DNA of 64,000 nucleotides from Planctomycetota bacterium (lineage in GTDB: Bacteria > Planctomycetota > Planctomycetia > Pirellulales > UBA7805): positions 1 to 64,000 of the forward strand of contig JAIOPX010000105.1 in the NCBI GenBank assembly GCA_021413705.1, given 5' to 3'. The translations under genes and the position numbers were made by a program. Below the pieces are notes generated by a model. It was not told where the DNA came from. It saw only the letters and a list, made by a program, of their open reading frames with translations, and did no database searches. Below are positions 63,790 to 64,000 of this stretch, piece by piece; the stretch's first letter is position 1, and each line of letters opens with the position of its first letter.

Positions 63790-64000
63790 ATGCAGCCCAA
63801 GAACACCATCTGCATCTGGTACGACAAAGACGCGCTGGAGGCAGCACAGTTTTACGCCGCCACGTTTCCCGATAGTAAAGTGACCGCGGTTCACAAGGCT
63901 CCCAGTGACTACCCGAGCGGCAAGGAGGGGGATGTGCTGACGGTGGAGTTCACCGTGGTCGGCATTCCCTGCCTGGGTCTCAACGGCGGCCCGGCGTTCA
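63790..64000 (+). CDS. VOC/PhnB-like (3-demethylubiquinone methyltransferase-like) protein, partial
   Basis: The first 70 residues fit the PhnB-like VOC family: MQPKNTICIWYDKDALEAAQFYAATFPDS, then VLTVEFTVVGIPCLGLNGGPAF. AAGGAG lies 10 nt upstream of ATG 63790. The window cuts the gene. Members bind small molecules and some metals; the substrate is unknown. Confidence 0.85.
   Translation, partial: MQPKNTICIWYDKDALEAAQFYAATFPDSKVTAVHKAPSDYPSGKEGDVLTVEFTVVGIPCLGLNGGPAF

Overview
The window looks like a chromosomal segment of a planctomycete, most plausibly of the Pirellulales type (inferred from gene content; no rRNA is present). The indicators are an ECF sigma factor of the Rhodopirellula/Verrucomicrobium type followed by a FecR-like protein and a prepilin-like LamG protein, a secreted protein with an LEPR-type N-terminus, tandem DUF1573 proteins beside a multihaem cytochrome, TTG starts, and many short GTAG-headed palindromic repeats between genes.

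Layout. 1-1.75 kb: one hypothetical gene on the minus strand, then about 1.2 kb of non-coding, repeat-derived DNA with a strong hairpin terminator and a 12/11-bp tandem repeat. 1.75-6.8 kb: the nusA-infB-rbfA translation/transcription block behind a TTGACA promoter, without rimP, ylxR or truB. 7-11.5 kb: a degenerate endonuclease III-like protein, a large exported TPR protein and an HGSNAT-like membrane acyltransferase whose N-terminus has no usable start codon. 11.6-24.1 kb (minus strand): glnE, an orphan addiction-module antitoxin missed by the ORF track, a membrane protein, a tetrahaem lipoprotein cytochrome, two tandem DUF1573 proteins (one with an internal deletion and frameshift), an O-antigen-ligase-like protein, a WecA/MraY-like phosphoglycosyl transferase and a DUF4416 protein.

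24.2-38.6 kb: a purple-acid-phosphatase-like enzyme, a PAS protein, DUF3467, a glycine-zipper stress protein, the sigma/FecR/prepilin-LamG cassette, a zinc-ribbon lipoprotein, a Gfo/Idh/MocA oxidoreductase, thiS-thiG, and two tandem zinc-ribbon membrane proteins. 38.9-44.8 kb: a DinG-type helicase and two adjacent Hsp70-like proteins that lack the usual helical lid, one of them membrane-anchored.

44.9-60.7 kb is the most interesting accessory block. A divergent secreted PKD/helical-toroid protein faces a plus-strand run of GT2, GT4, a UPF0104-type membrane protein, a HlyD-type adaptor, a (frameshifted) membrane/TPR protein, a GT39-like glycosyltransferase carrying large beta-sandwich regions, a secreted toroid/beta-sandwich protein and a methyltransferase. 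A sigma-54-like site lies just upstream. I read it as a surface-glycan assembly and remodelling locus of unusual composition. The last 3 kb hold a small secreted protein, a winged-helix/DUF5985/DUF5985 operon, a ROK-family glucokinase-like gene and the start of a VOC/PhnB-like gene.

A second layer runs through the window. At least ten families of 20-25-nt palindromes occur, mostly as head-to-head pairs 60-135 bp long placed directly after stop codons. Several families share a GTAG foot, the hallmark of RAYT-mobilised REP/REPIN elements. Some copies supply stop codons and others lie in frame inside coding regions. No RAYT transposase gene is present in the window.
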